This document shows, piece after piece, positions 24,931 to 33,091 of a stretch of DNA of 64,000 nucleotides. The stretch comes from Geodermatophilus amargosae. GTDB lineage: Bacteria; Actinomycetota; Actinomycetes; Mycobacteriales; Geodermatophilaceae. Each line of letters starts with the position of its first letter. Position 1 is the first letter of the stretch. Where the stretch lies: NCBI RefSeq assembly GCF_900116515.1, contig NZ_FPBA01000006.1, positions 62,001-126,000 of the forward strand. The letters run 5' to 3'. The position numbers and the translations under genes were made by a program. A model generated the notes under the pieces. The model saw only the letters and a program-made list of their open reading frames with translations, was not told the DNA's origin and did not search any database.

Positions 24931-26502
24931 TCACTCCCGCAGGAGCGTGACCTCCTCCAGGTCCATCTCGTGCTGCACCCGCCGGAAGACCTCGTCGTCG
25001 ATGCGCCGCTGGTCGCGGTACCGGACGAACACCTCGCGCTCGGCCTCGAGCATCGCCCGGCGCAGCCGCCGGTAGACCGCGCTCGGCGTGTCCCCGCCGC
25101 CCGCGATCGGCCCGCCCAGCCGCTCCCACGCCGCGTTGGTGCGCGCCTCCACGCGCTGCCGCAGCTCGGCCACGGTGGCGGCGTGCAGCGGGTCGCCGTC
25201 GTCGAGGTCGTCGAGCCGGGCCACGGCGGCCCGGCCGGCGTCGTTCTGCGCCTGCGCTTCCGCCAGGGCGTCGGAGGCCTCCTCCGAGCCCTGCACACCG
25301 AGCCGCCGGATGAGCGCGGGCAGCGTCAGCCCGTGCAGCAGCAGGGTGCCCACCGTGACCACGAAGGTCAGGAAGACGACCTCGTCGCGGCCCGGGAAGG
25401 GCGCGCCGGACATGGTGGTCAGCGGGATGCCGGCCGCCGCGGCCAGCGAGACCACGCCGCGCATCCCCGCCCAGGACACGACCGCGGCGTGCCGCCAGGA
25501 CGGCGACGTCCAGCCCGGCCGGCGGCGGGCCAGGGGCCGCAGGTAGGTGGTGGGGAAGACGAACGCCACGCGGGCGACCAGCGCCACGAGCACCAGCAGC
25601 AGACCGACCGCCGTCAGCGTGCCCACCGCCGGGCCGACGCCGCGGACCACCGCGGTCAGCTGCAGGCCGATGAGCGCGAACACCGTCGCCTCGAGGACGG
25701 TGTCGGCCGCCTGCCAGACCGCGCGGTCCTGGATCCGGGCCACCGGGTGGGCGGCGGGGGAGCGGTGCCCGAGGTAGAGGCCGGCCAGCACGACGGCGAG
25801 GACGCCGGAGGCGTGCACCTCCTCGGCGACGACGAAGCCGACGAAGGGCACCAGCAAGCCGAGCGCGCTCTCCAGGACGCCGTCGTGCAGCAGCCGTCGC
25901 AGCCGGTGCACCAGCCACCCCAGCGCCCAGCCGATCGCGGCGCCGCCGACGGCGGCGAGCACGAAGACGCCGAGCCCCTCCGCGATGCCGTAGCCGGCCC
26001 CCGCGGCGACGGCGACGGCGACCCGGTAGGCGGTCAGCGCGGTCGCGTCGTTGACCAGGCTCTCGCCGCCCAGGATGGTCATCACCTTGCGCGGCAGGCC
26101 GAGCTGGCGGCCGACGGCGGTGGCCGCGACGGCGTCCGGCGGGGCGACGACGGCGCCGAGCACCAGCGCCGACACCAGGGGCAGCCCCGGCACCAGCCAC
26201 CAGGCGGCCAGCCCGACGGCGACCGCCGTGAGCAGCACCGCCCCCACGGCGAGCATGCCGATCGGCCGCAGGTTGGCCCGCAGCCGCAGGTAGGAGCTGT
26301 CCAGCGCCGCGGAGTACAGCAGCGGCGGCAGGACCAGCGTGAGGATCAGCTCGGGGTCCAGCGCGTAGTCGGGGACGCCGGGTACGGCCGACACGGCGAG
26401 CCCGACGAGCACGAGCAGCAGGGGTGGGGAGACGCCGAGCCGCCGGGCGAGCGCGCTGACGGCGAAGGACCCGGCGAGCAGGCCGACGAGCGGCAGCTCC
26501 AT
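24931..26502 (-). CDS. Cation/proton antiporter, CPA1 (NhaP/NhaK) type
   Basis: A 523-residue Na+/H+ antiporter. The first 400 residues hold about 12 membrane helices; conserved ion-site stretches include GAVVAPPDAVAATAV and GGESLVNDATALTAYRVAVA, and SWAGMRGVVSLAAA later. A hydrophilic C-terminal domain of about 120 residues, rich in Asp/Glu/Arg and likely helical, faces the cytoplasm and may regulate activity. It exchanges Na+ or K+ for H+ for pH and salt balance. Its ATG overlaps the stop of the UBP zinc-finger gene as TGATG at 26500-26504, so the two are co-translated. Confidence 0.93.
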   Translation of the reverse strand: MELPLVGLLAGSFAVSALARRLGVSPPLLLVLVGLAVSAVPGVPDYALDPELILTLVLPPLLYSAALDSSYLRLRANLRPIGMLAVGAVLLTAVAVGLAAWWLVPGLPLVSALVLGAVVAPPDAVAATAVGRQLGLPRKVMTILGGESLVNDATALTAYRVAVAVAAGAGYGIAEGLGVFVLAAVGGAAIGWALGWLVHRLRRLLHDGVLESALGLLVPFVGFVVAEEVHASGVLAVVLAGLYLGHRSPAAHPVARIQDRAVWQAADTVLEATVFALIGLQLTAVVRGVGPAVGTLTAVGLLLVLVALVARVAFVFPTTYLRPLARRRPGWTSPSWRHAAVVSWAGMRGVVSLAAAAGIPLTTMSGAPFPGRDEVVFLTFVVTVGTLLLHGLTLPALIRRLGVQGSEEASDALAEAQAQNDAGRAAVARLDDLDDGDPLHAATVAELRQRVEARTNAAWERLGGPIAGGGDTPSAVYRRLRRAMLEAEREVFVRYRDQRRIDDEVFRRVQHEMDLEEVTLLRE

Positions 26503-26759
26503 CAGACCAGCGCCTGGTCCACGTAGCACCAGCGCCAGGACTCACCCGGCTCGACCGACCGGATCAGCGGGTGCCCGCTGGCGCCGGAGTGGGCGGTGGC
26601 GTGCCGGTTCGGCGAGGAGTCGCAGCAGGCCACGTGCCCGCAGGACAGGCACATCCGCAGGTGCACCCACCGGCTGCCGATGGCCAGGCAGTCGGTGCAG
26701 CCCTCGGCCGAGTCCGCCGTCACGTCCTGGACCTGGTCCAGGTGCCCGCAGGTCGTCAT
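26502..26759 (-). CDS. UBP-type zinc-finger protein
   Basis: An 85-residue protein that is one zf-UBP domain: likely zinc ligands include Cys4, His6, Cys21, Cys24, Cys37, Cys40, Cys45, His53 and His57. In eukaryotes this domain binds the free C-terminus of ubiquitin. In actinobacteria, which mostly lack ubiquitin, its role is unknown. The ATG at 26759 has AGGGGGA upstream. It is translationally coupled to the antiporter gene, and such pairs recur in actinobacteria, so it may be a cytoplasmic regulatory partner of the antiporter (inference). Confidence 0.9.
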   Translation of the reverse strand: MTTCGHLDQVQDVTADSAEGCTDCLAIGSRWVHLRMCLSCGHVACCDSSPNRHATAHSGASGHPLIRSVEPGESWRWCYVDQALV

Positions 26760-26891
26760 CGCGGTCCCCCTCTTCGTCGCACTCGGTCACGGGGAGTCGA
26801 CCACCCGCGTGACGGGGGCGGCAACGTCCTCCGGCCGGTCCGCTCTTCCCGTGGCAGGGTCGGCGGCGAGCGCGGGAGAGGGAGGGGTGCC

Positions 26892-27827
26892 GTGGACCTC
26901 GAGGAGGTCGCCGGGGAGCTCTACGCCCTGCCGCCCGGGAGCTTCGTCGCCGCCCGCACCGAGGCCGCGCGCCGGGCCCGCGCCGCCGGGGACCGCCTGC
27001 TCGCGCGGGAGATCGGCGCGCTCGGCAAGCCCTCGACCGCGGCGTGGGCCTGCAACGCCCTCGTCCGGGAGGCGCCCGACGAGATCGCCGGGCTGGTCGA
27101 GCTCGGCGACCTGCTGCGCGAGGCCCAGCAGACGCTGGCCGGCGACGACCTGCGGCAGCTGGGCACCCAGCGCTCCCGGCTGCTCGCCGCGCTCACCCGT
27201 CAGGCCCGGGCGGTCGCCGCGCGGCGGGGGCACCCGCTCAGCGACGCCGTCGCCGACCAGGTCGAGGAGACGCTGCGGGCGGCGCTGGCCGATCCGGACG
27301 CCGGCGAGGCGCTGCTGGCGGGCCGGCTGACCGCGCCGCTGTCCATCCGCGGCACGGGCTTCGGCAGCCGCCCCGACCTGCGGGTCGTGCCGCCGCCGCG
27401 CCCCGGGCGCACGGCGACGGCGCCCCGGCCCCGGGGGACCGGCCGGGAGGACGCCGCCCGCCGGGCGGCGGAGGAGCGGCGGCGGGCCGCGCAGGAGCGC
27501 CGGGAGCACGAGCTGGCCGCCGCCCGCGGGGAGGCGGAGGAGGCCGAGCAGGCCGCCGCGGAGGCGGAGGAGGCCGCCCGGGCCGCCGCCGAGCGGGCCG
27601 GGCGGGCCGCCCGCCGGCAGGAGGAGCTCACCGCCCGCGCCGAGGAGCTGGCCGCCGAGCTCGACCGCGTGCGCGGGGAGGCCGCGTCGGCCGAGGCGGA
27701 GGCGGCACGGGCCGCCCGGCGCTCGTCGGCGGCCGACCGGGCGGCGGAGCGGGCGGCCGACGACCGCGACCGCGCCGCCGCCCGCGTGACCGAGCTGGAG
27801 CAGGCGCCGCTGGAGACGGCCGACTAG
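26892..27827 (+). CDS. Coiled-coil protein of unknown function
   Basis: A 311-residue protein. Residues 1-150 form a helical domain with a conserved-looking FVAARTEAARRARAAGD...IGALGKPSTAAWACNALVRE; residues 150-190 are Pro/Arg-rich; residues 190-305 are a long Ala/Glu/Arg coiled coil. There is no signal or membrane segment. Similar proteins are scattered in actinobacteria, and I cannot give a function. The GTG has GGAGGGG at 26881-26887. The stop overlaps that of the convergent DinB gene as CTAG at 27824-27827. Confidence 0.75.
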   Translation: MDLEEVAGELYALPPGSFVAARTEAARRARAAGDRLLAREIGALGKPSTAAWACNALVREAPDEIAGLVELGDLLREAQQTLAGDDLRQLGTQRSRLLAALTRQARAVAARRGHPLSDAVADQVEETLRAALADPDAGEALLAGRLTAPLSIRGTGFGSRPDLRVVPPPRPGRTATAPRPRGTGREDAARRAAEERRRAAQERREHELAAARGEAEEAEQAAAEAEEAARAAAERAGRAARRQEELTARAEELAAELDRVRGEAASAEAEAARAARRSSAADRAAERAADDRDRAAARVTELEQAPLETAD

Positions 27828-28342
27828 CCCATCGTCTTCTGGCCGTCGAGGGACTCCCGCAGGATGTCGGCGTGCCCGGCGTGCTGGGCGGTCTCCGCGA
27901 CGACGTGCAGGAACACGCGGCGGGCCGAACGCACCGCACCGGGGGCGAACCACGGCGCCTCGGGCAGCGGGTGCGCGGAGTCGAGGTCGACGGTGCGGAC
28001 CAGCTCGTCGGTGCGGGCGGCGACCTCGTCGTAGTGCGCGAGGACCGACTCCAGCGTCTCACCGGGCTGCAGCCCCCACTGCTCTCCCCACCCCTCCGGC
28101 GACTGCTGCAGCGCCGCCGTCCCGCGGACGACGAAGTCGGCCCACGACGCCTCGGTGGAGGCCACGTGCTTGACGATGCCGGCGAGCGTGAGCTCGCTGG
28201 CGGTGGTGCGCCGGGTGGCCTGCTCGGTGGTCAGACCCTGCACGGTGAAGCGCAGGAAGTACCGGTGCGCGGCGAGCGTCTCGAGCAGGTCGGCCCGCTC
28301 GGCGGTCAGGGCGGGAGCGGCGGGGGCGATCGGAGCGGTCAC
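27824..28342 (-). CDS. DinB-family protein (DUF664-like)
   Basis: A 172-residue four-helix-bundle protein of the DinB/YfiT superfamily. Putative metal-binding histidines are in LAGIVKHVASTEASW, around residue 100-110, and in VAETAQHAGHADILRE. Members are often thiol-dependent transferases (mycothiol or bacillithiol), though most are uncharacterized. The GTG start has GGAGGA upstream. It is divergent from a WYL regulator with a 19-base palindrome between them, so it is a likely target of that regulator. Confidence 0.88.
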   Translation of the reverse strand: MTAPIAPAAPALTAERADLLETLAAHRYFLRFTVQGLTTEQATRRTTASELTLAGIVKHVASTEASWADFVVRGTAALQQSPEGWGEQWGLQPGETLESVLAHYDEVAARTDELVRTVDLDSAHPLPEAPWFAPGAVRSARRVFLHVVAETAQHAGHADILRESLDGQKTMG

Positions 28343-28395
28343 GGGGTCCTCCGGGGGAGTGGTTCGAACTGGTGAGGACCATGCTCTCGGTAATT

Positions 28396-28414
28396 GCGGT
28401 CAGATCCTGACCGC
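28396..28414. promoter_or_regulatory. Operator candidate between DinB and WYL genes
   Basis: GCGGTCAG-ATC-CTGACCGC is a perfect inverted repeat with 8-base arms and a 3-base spacer. It covers the -35 position relative to the WYL -10-like GAGGAT at 28424-28429 and lies 54 bases from the DinB start, suiting joint control. Confidence 0.75.
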
Positions 28415-28435
28415 TGTGTCAGCGAGGATGGGTCC

Positions 28436-29395
28436 GTGAGCGATCCCGGTGCCCGCACCCTGCGTCTCCTGTCGCTGCTACAGGCGCGCCGCTACTGGTC
28501 CGGCGCGGACCTCGCCGGCCGGCTCGGCGTCTCGGTGCGCACGCTGCGCCGCGACGTCGACCGGCTGCGCGAGCTCGGCTATCCCGTGTCGGCCTCCCGC
28601 GGCGTCGACGGCGGCTACGCCCTCGCGCCGGGGGCCGCGCTGCCGCCGCTGGTCCTCGACGACGACGAGGCGGTGGCCCTCGCCCTCGGGCTGCAGGCCG
28701 CGGCCGGCTCGGCGGTGGCGGGCATGGCCGAGACCTCGGTGCGGGCGCTGGCCAAGGTCGTGCAGGTGATGCCGACGCGGCTGCGGCGGCGGGTCGAGGC
28801 GCTGCGCAGCGCGACGGTCTCCGGCTGGGGTCCGGCACCGGCCGCGGTCGCCGTCGACCCCGCCGTCCTGACCACCGTCGCGCTGGCCTGCCGGGACGCC
28901 GAACGGACCGCCTTCGGCTACACCCCAGCCGGCCGGGAGCGCACCGAGCGCACCGTGGATCCGCACCGGCTGGTGGCGCTGGGCCGCCGCTGGTACCTCG
29001 TCGGCTGGGACCTCGACCGCGGCGACTGGCGGGTGTTCCGGCTTGACCGGCTCGACGCCCCGCGCGGCACCGGTGCCGTCTTCGCCCCGCGCCGGTTACC
29101 GGCCGAGGACGCCGCGGCCTACGTGCGCGAGCGGGTCGGCGGTGCGTGGGGGCGGCTCGTGGTGGAGGCGGTGGTGGCCGCGCCCGCGAAGCGGGTGCGC
29201 GACCGGATCGGCCCGTGGGCCACGGTGACCGACGACGGAGCCGGCTGCCGGGTGCAGATCGAGGCCGACGACCTCGACTGGGCGGCGGCGGCCCTCGGCC
29301 TGACCGGTGCGCCGTTCACCGTGCTGAGCCCGCCGGAGCTCAAGGACCACCTGCGCGACCTCGCCGCCCGGTACGCGGCCGCCGGGGCACCCTGA
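28436..29395 (+). CDS. WYL-domain transcriptional regulator
   Basis: A 319-residue regulator: N-terminal HTH (about 5-60; LLSLLQARRYWSGADLAGRLGVSVRTLRRDVDRL), then a WYL domain (about 140-215; GRRWYLVGWDLDRGDWRVFRLDRL) and a WCX-type C-terminal domain. Such YafY-like proteins often respond to small ligands or nucleic acid and control stress or DNA-repair genes. The GTG at 28436 has GAGGAT 6 bases upstream and no Shine-Dalgarno. The divergent DinB gene and the palindrome at 28396-28414 suggest autoregulation plus control of DinB. Confidence 0.92.
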   Translation: MSDPGARTLRLLSLLQARRYWSGADLAGRLGVSVRTLRRDVDRLRELGYPVSASRGVDGGYALAPGAALPPLVLDDDEAVALALGLQAAAGSAVAGMAETSVRALAKVVQVMPTRLRRRVEALRSATVSGWGPAPAAVAVDPAVLTTVALACRDAERTAFGYTPAGRERTERTVDPHRLVALGRRWYLVGWDLDRGDWRVFRLDRLDAPRGTGAVFAPRRLPAEDAAAYVRERVGGAWGRLVVEAVVAAPAKRVRDRIGPWATVTDDGAGCRVQIEADDLDWAAAALGLTGAPFTVLSPPELKDHLRDLAARYAAAGAP

Positions 29396-29422
29396 CCGCC
29401 CGGGACCCCGGCGGACCGCGGG

Positions 29423-32098
29423 TCAGGGGGCGGCCGTCTCCTCGGGAGGCGCCTCGGCCGGTGCCTCGGGCGCCGGTGCCTCGGGGGCCGGTGCTTCTGC
29501 AGCCGGGACCTCCGGGGCCGGGGCCTCAGGGGCCGGTGCCTCCGGGGCCGGTGCCTCCGGGGCCGGGGCTTCTGGAGCCGGGGCTTCTGGAGCCGGGGCC
29601 GGGGCTTCTGGGGCCGGGGCTTCTGGGGCCGGCGCTTCCGGGGCCGGTGCCTCGGGGGCCGGCGCTTCCGGGGCCGGTGCCTCGGGGGCCGGTGCCTCTC
29701 GAGTCGGGGCCTCGGGGGCGGGGGCCTCCGGGGCGGGCGCCTCGGGGGCGGGCGCTTCCGAGGCCGGTGCTTCCTGAGGAGGTGCCTCCTCCGCCGGAGC
29801 GTCGCCGGCGGGCGGGTCACCGGTGGTCCCGCTGTCCGCGGGCCGCTCGCCCGGCTGTTCCGGGACGCCCGGGCCCGGCGGGTCGGCGTCCGGGGAGCCT
29901 CCTGTCCCGGCCCCCGGGTCCGGCGCGGTCGTCGCCCCGGGCTCCCCCTCCGCGGGAGGGCTCCCGCCGTCGGTCGGCGGACCACCGGTACCGGCTGACC
30001 CCTCCGCCGGGGACGGATCCGGGACGGACGGTCCGCTCCCGTCGGGGTCCGTGACCGACGGGTCGGCGGACGGTGTGCCGCTGCCCGACGCGGACGTCCC
30101 CTGCTCCGTCCCGAGCGCGCGGGCCCGCTCTGCCAGCGCGGGGTCGACCGGCCGGTCGGCGTCGCCGGTGGTGCCCACCGGGCGCGCCTCCACGACGCCG
30201 GTCGCCTGGTCGACCACGACGAGGGCGGACACGGGCGTCGGGCTGCTCTCCACCACGACGACCGTGGCGGGCGTGAAACCCGGCCACGGGTCGCCCCGGT
30301 ACTCCGGCGAGGGGCGGGACGCGGGCGGGTCGAGCGGGTTGCCGCACACGCAACGGACCTGCGGGACACCCGAGTCGTCGACCAGCACCGCGGTCCCGGC
30401 CTGCAGCACCGACTGGAAGGGGGTCGCCCGGCCGTCGACGAAGCCGTGGTTGGTGACGGCCGTGTCGAAGCGCAGGACGACGGGCGTCAGCGACGCGAGG
30501 TGCTCGCCGATCCCCTCGGTCGGGACGTCCTGCACGTCGGCGAACGCAGCAGCCCGGTCGGGGTGCTCGGCCAGGAACGCGGTCATCGCCGCGACGTCGC
30601 ACACCTCCTCCCCGCTGCCGCCGTACAGGCCCGGTTCGTCGCCCGTCACCGGGCTGCCGGCGGCCACGACCGGGGTGCCTCCGCCCGCGGTGCCTTCGTC
30701 CGGGCTGCCCCCGTCCGGGGTGCCTTCGTCCGGGGTGCCCCCGTCCGGGCTGTCTTCCTCCGGGCTGCCCCCGTCCGGGGTGCCTTCGCCCGGGGTGTAC
30801 CCGCCCGCGGTGCCCCCGTCCGGGGTGGCCGCCTCCGGCCCCGTGTCGTCCGTCCCGGACGTGGGGTCGCCCGTCTCCCGTGCGGAGTCGTCCGTCCCCC
30901 GGGCGGGGTCGTCCGGGCCCGGCGTGGGGGCCCGGTCGGCTCCCGCGGTCCCCGGCGCGGGGTCGGCGGTCCCCGGCGGCGTCTGTCCCGGCATCGGGAC
31001 GAAGGGGTCCTCGCCGGGGGCGTCGACGGGCTCCAGGGAGACCGGGGTCGCCGCCGGGGCGTCGGAGGCGTCGGAGACCAGCTGCGTCGCGGCCACCCCA
31101 CCCGCGGTGGCCAGGGCCAGCCCACCGGTCACCAGGGCCGCCACCAGCCTCCGGCGGCGCCCGGACCGCGCGCCCGGCGCAAGGGGACGGTGCCGCCCGG
31201 CGTGGGAGGCCGACGGGGACGCGCCGCGGGCGACCCCGGCTCCGGCCGCAGGCACGACCGCCCGCGACGCACCCGCGCCGGCGGTCGGCGGTGCGGGTGG
31301 CGCCGACCGGAGCGGGACGGTGTCCGGCGCCCGCACGAGCGCCGCGCGGGCGGCCCGCGCCAGCTCCCCGGCGCTCCGGTGCCGCTGGTCGGGGTCCGCG
31401 GCCATGCCGCGCGCCACGACGCCGTCGAGCGCCTCCGGGACGGAGCCGACCACCGCGGAGGGGCGCGGGAGGGGCTCCGCGCCCGGCCCCGTGCCGCGCG
31501 GCGGCGGTCGTCCGGTGAGCAGCTCGTACAGGAGGCAGGCCAGCGCGTGCACGTCGACCCGGTGGTCGACGGGCCGGCCGGTCAGGTGCTCGGGGGCGAC
31601 GTACCCGACGCTGCCGCCACCGGCTCCCGCGAGGCCGAAGCCGGTCAGGTGGCAGTCCGGGCGGGCGCTGTGCCCGGAGAGGAGCACGTCGGACGGCGTG
31701 ACGTCGCCGTGCACGAGACCGGAGGCGTGGGCGGCGTCGAGCGCGGCCGCGACCTGACCCACGACGTCCACGGCCCGGTCCGGCGGGAGCGGCCCCTCGG
31801 CGGCGAGCACCGCGGACAGCGCCCGTCCGTCGACCAGTTGCGTGTCCACGTACAGCCGGCCGTCGATCTCGCCGGCTCCGTGGACGGCGACGACGTGCGG
31901 CTCGTCGACCTCCGCGGCGCGCCGGCAGTCACCGAGGAAGCGGTCCCGGAACCGCGCGTCGGCGGTGAGCGCGGGCAGCAGGATCCGGAGGGCGACGGTC
32001 CGGTGGCGGGAGGTGTCCCAGGCGCGGTGGACCTCGCCCGTGCGTCCGCGGCCCAGCAGCTCGTCCAGCTCGTAGGGGCCGAAGGTCTGGAGGGGCAG
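29423..32098 (-). CDS. Membrane pseudokinase (PknB-like) with DUF6777-like extracellular domain
   Basis: An 891-residue protein. Residues 8-270 have a Ser/Thr kinase fold, but catalytic residues are lost: the VAIK lysine is Arg38 (VALRIL), HRDxKxxN reads HGDVTPSD (Thr134, Asp137) and DFG is GFG (Gly153). The APE motif (168-170) and HGD aspartate remain. One membrane helix follows (about 320-350), then a Gly/Pro/Asp/Thr-rich linker, an extracellular domain with two close Cys (RCVCGNPLDPP) and TNHGFVDGRATPFQSVLQAGTA matching DUF6777, and a long Ala/Pro/Glu tail. No ATG/GTG/TTG start fits well; CTG at 32098 has GGGAGG 5 bases upstream. ATG 32278 is an alternative. Probably a non-catalytic envelope receptor. 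Confidence 0.85.
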   Translation of the reverse strand: MPLQTFGPYELDELLGRGRTGEVHRAWDTSRHRTVALRILLPALTADARFRDRFLGDCRRAAEVDEPHVVAVHGAGEIDGRLYVDTQLVDGRALSAVLAAEGPLPPDRAVDVVGQVAAALDAAHASGLVHGDVTPSDVLLSGHSARPDCHLTGFGLAGAGGGSVGYVAPEHLTGRPVDHRVDVHALACLLYELLTGRPPPRGTGPGAEPLPRPSAVVGSVPEALDGVVARGMAADPDQRHRSAGELARAARAALVRAPDTVPLRSAPPAPPTAGAGASRAVVPAAGAGVARGASPSASHAGRHRPLAPGARSGRRRRLVAALVTGGLALATAGGVAATQLVSDASDAPAATPVSLEPVDAPGEDPFVPMPGQTPPGTADPAPGTAGADRAPTPGPDDPARGTDDSARETGDPTSGTDDTGPEAATPDGGTAGGYTPGEGTPDGGSPEEDSPDGGTPDEGTPDGGSPDEGTAGGGTPVVAAGSPVTGDEPGLYGGSGEEVCDVAAMTAFLAEHPDRAAAFADVQDVPTEGIGEHLASLTPVVLRFDTAVTNHGFVDGRATPFQSVLQAGTAVLVDDSGVPQVRCVCGNPLDPPASRPSPEYRGDPWPGFTPATVVVVESSPTPVSALVVVDQATGVVEARPVGTTGDADRPVDPALAERARALGTEQGTSASGSGTPSADPSVTDPDGSGPSVPDPSPAEGSAGTGGPPTDGGSPPAEGEPGATTAPDPGAGTGGSPDADPPGPGVPEQPGERPADSGTTGDPPAGDAPAEEAPPQEAPASEAPAPEAPAPEAPAPEAPTREAPAPEAPAPEAPAPEAPAPEAPAPEAPAPEAPAPAPEAPAPEAPAPEAPAPEAPAPEAPAPEVPAAEAPAPEAPAPEAPAEAPPEETAAP
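29450..29775. repeat. Low-complexity 15-bp repeats encoding an Ala-Pro-Glu tail
   Basis: About 20 imperfect copies of a 15-base unit (GCCGGTGCCTCCGGG and variants) encode Glu-Ala-Pro-Ala-Pro on the minus strand, at the C-terminus of the pseudokinase. Third-position variation among copies suggests selection on the protein. It is an extended, probably wall-spanning or mucin-like segment and not a CRISPR array. Confidence 0.85.
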
Positions 32099-32272
32099 GA
32101 GCGCCTCCCGGGAGAGCGGGAGCCGGCACGTCGTTGCGCAGGCTCTCCCGAGTGTCGCCCCGATCCGGCGGGATGCGACGACGTCGTGACGACGCGCGGG
32201 GCCGCACGTCGGTCGGTCGCGACCGGATCGCGCACGGTGAGGCGCCACCCGGCGGAGGCCGCTGCCGGACCC

Positions 32273-32278
32273 CAGCAT
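32273..32278 (+). promoter_or_regulatory. -10-like CAGCAT of a probable leaderless transcript
   Basis: CAGCAT lies 6 bases before the SDR ATG at 32285, with no Shine-Dalgarno in between. Confidence 0.4.
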
Positions 32279-32284
32279 GGGGGC

Positions 32285-33091
32285 ATGACGGAGTCAGCGG
32301 GCCGTGTCGCGGTCGTGACCGGGTCGGAGTCGGGCATCGGACGCGCGGTGGCCGTGGCGCTCGCCGGGCAGGGGTGCGACGTCGGCATCACCTGGTACCG
32401 CGACGAGGCGCACGCCCGGGCCACCGCGGACGAGGTGCGCGCGGCGGGGCGGCGCGCGGAGGTGCGGCACGTCGACCTCACCCGGCTGCCGCAGGCCGCC
32501 GACGTCGTCGACGACCTCGCCGAGGCGCTCGGCGGCATCGACGTCCTGGTCAACGACGCCGGCACCGGGCACTCGACGCTGCTGTTGGACACCGACTACG
32601 AGACCTGGCGCGAGGTGATGGCCACCGACCTCGACGCGGCGTTCCTGTGCCTGCAGCGCGCCGCCCGCCGGATGGTCGCGGCCGGGCGCGGTGGGCGGAT
32701 CGTGAACGTCACCAGCGTCCACGAGCACCAGCCGAGGGTCGGCGCGGCCGCCTACTGCGCGGCCAAGGGCGGGCTCGGGCTGCTCACCAGGGTGGCGTCG
32801 ATCGAGCTCGCCGAGTACGGCATCACCGTCAACGCCGTCGCACCGGGGGAGATCTCCACGCCGATGACCGGCCAGGAGGACGAGGACCCGACCGCGCCCG
32901 GCCACGAGCGGCCCGGCGTCCCGGTCGGGCGACCCGGCAGCGCGCACGAGGTGGCCGCCGTCGTGGCCTTCCTCGCCTCCCCGGAGGCCTCCTACGTGAC
33001 CGGCTCCTCCTACGCCGTCGACGGCGGCATGCTGCAGATGGGCCCGATGGCCGGCTCGCACATGACCGGCGACGACTGGCGCCGGCCCTAG
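32285..33091 (+). CDS. Short-chain dehydrogenase/reductase
   Basis: A 268-residue classical [15 protein letters not shown] (about 12-23), the NAG position reads NDAG, the catalytic Ser is in NVTSVHEH, YxxxK is in YCAAK, and the C-terminus reads [12 protein letters not shown]. It resembles glucose-1-dehydrogenase-type SDRs. It stands alone, divergent from the pseudokinase and convergent with the FAD protein, whose stop overlaps its own as CTAG at 33088-33091. The substrate is unknown. Confidence 0.9.
   Translation: MTESAGRVAVVTGSESGIGRAVAVALAGQGCDVGITWYRDEAHARATADEVRAAGRRAEVRHVDLTRLPQAADVVDDLAEALGGIDVLVNDAGTGHSTLLLDTDYETWREVMATDLDAAFLCLQRAARRMVAAGRGGRIVNVTSVHEHQPRVGAAAYCAAKGGLGLLTRVASIELAEYGITVNAVAPGEISTPMTGQEDEDPTAPGHERPGVPVGRPGSAHEVAAVVAFLASPEASYVTGSSYAVDGGMLQMGPMAGSHMTGDDWRRP

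Noticed and set aside
29450-29775. CRISPR-like array of short repeats
   Set aside because: The 15-base units are contiguous with no spacers and encode an Ala-Pro-Glu tail in frame.
29423-32098. Active Ser/Thr protein kinase
   Set aside because: The VAIK lysine and DFG aspartate are both replaced (Arg38, Gly153), so ordinary catalysis is unlikely.
30446-33091. Long plus-strand open frame opposite the pseudokinase
   Set aside because: Only the last part from 32285 (SDR) is a gene; the upstream part is antisense to the pseudokinase and low-complexity.
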